DNA of 64,000 nucleotides from Mugil cephalus (taxonomy: Eukaryota; Chordata; Actinopteri; Mugiliformes; Mugilidae): contig NC_061790.1 of NCBI RefSeq assembly GCF_022458985.1, positions 14,240,397-14,304,396 on the forward strand, given 5' to 3'. Both the position numbers and the translations under genes were made by a program. Below the pieces are notes generated by a model. That model worked only from the letters and a program-made list of their open reading frames with translations, had not been told where the DNA came from and searched no databases. This document shows positions 61,020 to 64,000 of this stretch, piece by piece (the stretch's first letter is position 1; every line of letters begins with the position of its first letter).

Positions 61020-61882
61020 CAAAAGAAAAAGAAATGTGAAATAACAGGCATATGGAGGTCACATGATGGGAGAATTGTCACCTCCTCTACCTTACTGATG
61101 ATGTTATGTGAGAGGGACATAAAAGGGGACATCAATCAGGAAGAAGGCTTACTGAAATGATAGGGGCAAAAATGGTGGCATCCCTATCTATCAGAAGTGT
61201 GTAAATATTTTGTAGATACATGTTCCAGTTGCTCCAAGTTTAACCCACGAGCAACTCTTAAGATGGGGATGGGAGCATTCCCCATCCCAAACAGACCATG
61301 GCAAGAAGTGGTGATTGACTTCACAGACATGGGTATTAATCAAAGAGTAAAAGGCTGTAGATATTTGCTTGTTTGTGTTGATACTTTTATTAGATGAGTG
61401 GAAGCTAAACCCACCAGAATTGAGACAGCTCAAGAGGCCATAAATTGATTGATATATGACTTAATACCTCGCTATGGGGTCCTAGAAAGTATCTGTTCAG
61501 ATAATGGGAGTCCTTAAAGTTGGACAGAGGCTAAACCTCTGGTCCTATTCCCATTGAGATCCAGCCCAAGCAACACAACCCGACTCTCGCCTCACCAGCT
61601 GAAGAAAAATGCACTGTCCATTCACAAATAACCTGCATAGTGGTGAAGCTCCTGACCTGGCCAGTCAGGAGAAAGAGATGCAGGAAGCGGTTTAGTTTTT
61701 GTCTCCCTGGATACAGAAAATCCTTAAAAAAGGAGCTCACTGGAGCTCCACCGGAGGAGATAACAGAAGGAGAGTGGATTTACAGAAGAGTGTTCCACAG
61801 GACGTGGGAGGAGCCAAGGTGGATCGGCCCGTTCAAAGGTAGTATCATCAACTACATATGGTGTGAGAGTCTGGCTAAATGA
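61020..61882 (+). pseudogene. Retroviral integrase remnant
   Basis: CKYFVDTCSSCSKFN supplies the paired cysteines of the N-terminal zinc domain. WQEVVIDFTDMG holds the first catalytic Asp and ICSDNGSP the second. Stops occur at 61395 and 61447 and just after the second Asp. The region expected to hold the catalytic Glu is missing; the sequence jumps to the C-terminal domain (WIYRRVFHRTWEEPRWIGPF, 61770-61840). Most of RNase H, upstream, is also lost. Confidence 0.85.
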
Positions 61883-62005
61883 ACAGCAGACTAAGCTAAG
61901 TAAATATTGGCACAAAACACACTGTAGAAAAGGACAGCCGTCCTCAGAGAGAAACCTTAGAGAAATCAGAAAGCACCTAAGGGACATAGGCAGAGGGAGA
62001 ATAAG

Positions 62006-62879
62006 ATGATGACCTACAGGTCATGGCTTACACTGGCCTGTTTGGCAGTGGTTAGTCTGATAGCGGCCGTGCTGTTAGTATGGCTGAATGTAGAGGAAAG
62101 GGATGCTGTAAGTATCCCCCACAAAATAATTATTCCAACAGGGGGACCTAAAATTTGAACACGACGAGAAACTCACCAAGATCAATATGCACAGAAGTAC
62201 GAGGGGTTGAGCTTATTATGAACGGGGTACCAGATAAGTATAAATTAGCTGATCAGATCGCAGCCGGGTGGGGAATCCATATTCCTCTGGATCACCCCTA
62301 ACAAAAATGTGGAGGGAATAAATTATTTACATTACAATATCTACATATTGGCAAACTATACAAGAGATGGGTCTTTTACTGCACACCAGAATACACTTGC
62401 TCTGATCCTGACTGAAAAGGGAGGTGTCTGTAGCATGTTTGGAGAAGTGTGCTGTACATTCATCCCCTATAATACTGCCCCTGATGGATCCCTGACCAAA
62501 ACCTTGAGAGGCCTTAGAGCCCTCTCGAATGAATTAAAAGAACATTCTGGGGTCACCGACCCCTTATCTGGCCTGTTTGACAAAATCTTTGGTAAATTGG
62601 AAAAAATTAGTAGTTAGCATAGCTACCTCACTGGCTATTGCATTTGTGGTGTTTGCTCTGTGTGGTTGTTGTTGCATCCCATGTATTAGGGCTCTCATCG
62701 TGCAGTGTATCAACAAGGCGCTGGGGAATATGGAGTCCAAGGGAGCGCCCCCAGCGCATCAGATGAACCTCACAGAGGGCGTGACTCTGCTCGATCCAAG
62801 TGCCGAGATACAGGAGAGGCCGTTCCAATATTCAGATGGGGACTCTGACAGCGAGCCTGACCTGGATGATGTAGTATGA
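62006..62879 (+). pseudogene. Retroviral envelope remnant
   Basis: 62006-62158 opens with a hydrophobic leader of about 20 residues and ends at a stop. Most of the surface subunit is missing. 62309-62617 encodes the transmembrane-subunit ectodomain with GGVCSMFGEVCCTF, the CX6CC motif that in gammaretrovirus-type envelopes links the two subunits. A frame change near 62600 separates it from 62577-62879, which carries the membrane anchor, a CGCCCIPC cysteine cluster and a 45-residue acidic cytoplasmic tail. The gene cannot give a functional envelope. Confidence 0.85.
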
Positions 62880-63205
62880 GCTCAGGGTCTACAATAACTG
62901 ATCTTACGGTAGCATTTTGCTTTGTGGCTTGCTTCTAGGCTTTGGCTTTTGATATATGCGTATATATGCATTTTTTACACATATAGTGAATGTTAGTTAA
63001 TTTTCCAAAGATGTTGCACACACAACCTGAGCCTACCGGAGAGATGGCAACGTGTTTGTGGGAGCACGTTCACGTGACCGCTGGAAGGAGACCCAGGTTA
63101 CAAATATAGTTTAAATTGCATCCATACATCCATTTCATACAGGGTTTTTACATTACATGATATTTTAGGGGTGGCGTACCCTTCAGGCACGCCAACAGGG
63201 GGATT

Positions 63206-63688
63206 TGTTGGGTTTAAAGGGGTTAATAAGGCCTTCAGCCTGTGTATCAACTTGGGAAGAATCAAGTAGAATGTTACTTATGCTATCTCACCATATCAAT
63301 CGTTGTGTTTAGCTTCGCTACAGCTTGCTCACAGACTAGGACACATTACACCCAAATATCTCACATGCTGGAGACCAGATAAAGCTAATCGGTTACACAT
63401 AGAAACTCACTGACACATGATAGGCAGTACTCCTCCCCATTTTCTTACGGGTGAGGTCTAGGTAGAATAAGATTACTGTACGTCCCTGAAGTGGGGCTTT
63501 TGGTTCTTTTTACCCCTAAGGTGAACTGACCAAAGCCTCAGCGCTGAAATCAATATCTATTCTCTGTGTACCAAATAAATATCTAAAAACGTGAGAAATT
63601 GTCGCGTTATTTATGCGTAGGTGAACTACCCTTTCCAAACAGTATAAAGATCCTGGGCTGAAGGAGAGGAAAAGATTCCTCCTTCACA
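63206..63688 (+). repeat. 3' LTR (first 180 bp matched to 5' copy)
   Basis: 63206-63385 matches the 5' repeat. Downstream sequence not present at the 5' side includes AATAAA near 63574 and a TATAAA near 63643. These may be the LTR's own signals or flanking DNA. If the LTR ends at ...TTCACA (63688), it is 483 bp long and followed by ACCG, which also precedes the 5' repeat. Confidence 0.7.
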
Positions 63689-64000
63689 ACCGGACAACTC
63701 GATCCTCGTCTCCAAAAGAAGTTTTCAACGAAAATGGGCGAGTTTATGAGACGCCGCTAACGGTATGTTCTTGCTCTTTGTCACCTCGTTGTGTATGTAT
63801 GTTATGTCAATGCCTTCCACTGCGGCTATTTTTCTCTTTGCTAAATTTGTCAGCTGTAGCCAACACAAGCACATCAGCTGGTGCCGCATTATACACAGCT
63901 CGTAAATTCCTACACACTACATGCATCGTGATTAATGCTTCAATATTTCCCTTTCATTTTTCATTATTTTGTAATCATAGCTTTATTTATTATACATTCT
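63689..64000. other. Right-hand flank, no gene recognised
   Basis: An ATG at 63734 opens only eight codons before a stop, and a GTATGT donor-like sequence follows. This could be the 5' end of a neighbouring transcript or continued retroviral leader, but nothing decides it within the window. Confidence 0.35.

Larger units (their letters stand above)
56904..63688 (+). mobile_element. Decayed endogenous retrovirus (gag-pol-env)
   Basis: Two direct repeats, 56904-57083 and 63206-63385, frame remnants in the order gag, reverse transcriptase, integrase, env, all on the + strand. Both repeats begin TGTTGGGTTT. The 3' repeat follows a purine-rich tract (AACAGGGGGA), as expected of a polypurine tract. 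A primer-binding-site-like TGGTGTCGTGAC lies at 57165. The order and the CX6CC envelope motif fit a fish retrovirus related to the gamma/epsilon group; I cannot name it more closely. Several stop codons and frame changes mean no full polyprotein is encoded. The outer right limit is uncertain: a 4-bp ACCG at 56900-56903 and 63689-63692 is a weak candidate target duplication. Confidence 0.85.

Noticed and set aside
56900-63692. ACCG flanking both sides of the retrovirus as a firm target duplication
   Set aside because: Four bases match by chance easily and the right end of the LTR is not fixed independently; kept only as a weak hint.

Overview
The window is vertebrate nuclear DNA, almost certainly from a teleost and probably a percomorph. 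Spliced orthologues of known vertebrate genes are separated by long AT-rich intergenic stretches. The repeats are typical of fish genomes: Tc1-like, hAT and MITE fragments, a teleost dispersed repeat, an endogenous retrovirus and long microsatellites. No bacterial-type features are present. I built the gene models by hand from splice signals, reading-frame continuity and remembered family sequences.

Layout. 1-11.2 kb is intergenic, with one internally deleted Tc1-like element. fermt1 (kindlin-1, + strand) occupies about 11.3/13.5-21.4 kb, with 15 coding exons and 667 residues. 21.4-24.6 kb holds a repeat fragment and a non-autonomous hAT element, which ends just before a CCAAT-box promoter. 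trmt6 (tRNA m1A58 methyltransferase non-catalytic subunit, + strand, 12 coding exons, 471 residues) spans 24.9-30.9 kb. chgb (chromogranin B, - strand, 7 coding exons, 608 residues) spans 35.2-31.7 kb and converges on trmt6, with the two poly(A) signals only about 40 bp apart. 35.3-45.4 kb is intergenic. An SLC23/NAT-family transporter (+ strand, 12 coding exons, 615 residues) lies at 45.5-51.7 kb. 52-56.9 kb is intergenic, with a MITE, a 149-bp tetranucleotide array and a Tc1-like MITE. A decayed endogenous retrovirus (gag-pol-env remnants between 180-bp direct repeats) fills 56.9-63.7 kb.

The genes do not form a pathway. fermt1 acts in integrin activation, trmt6 in tRNA modification, chgb in dense-core granules and peptide precursors, and slc23a in solute uptake. 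What links them is synteny: fermt1, trmt6 and convergent chgb also lie together on human 20p12.3, where MCM8, CRLS1 and LRRN4 lie between TRMT6 and FERMT1. No sign of those three was seen here.

The most interesting items are a chgb exon carrying four in-register 132-bp repeats that encode dibasic-flanked Arg/His-rich peptides; an SLC23 protein whose substrate-site residues look nucleobase-type rather than ascorbate-type; GC-AG introns in fermt1 and trmt6, the first with an in-frame GT alternative 30 nt downstream; a 181-bp near-perfect inverted repeat in a trmt6 intron; and a retroviral copy whose terminal repeats differ at one base in 180 while its coding regions are heavily broken.
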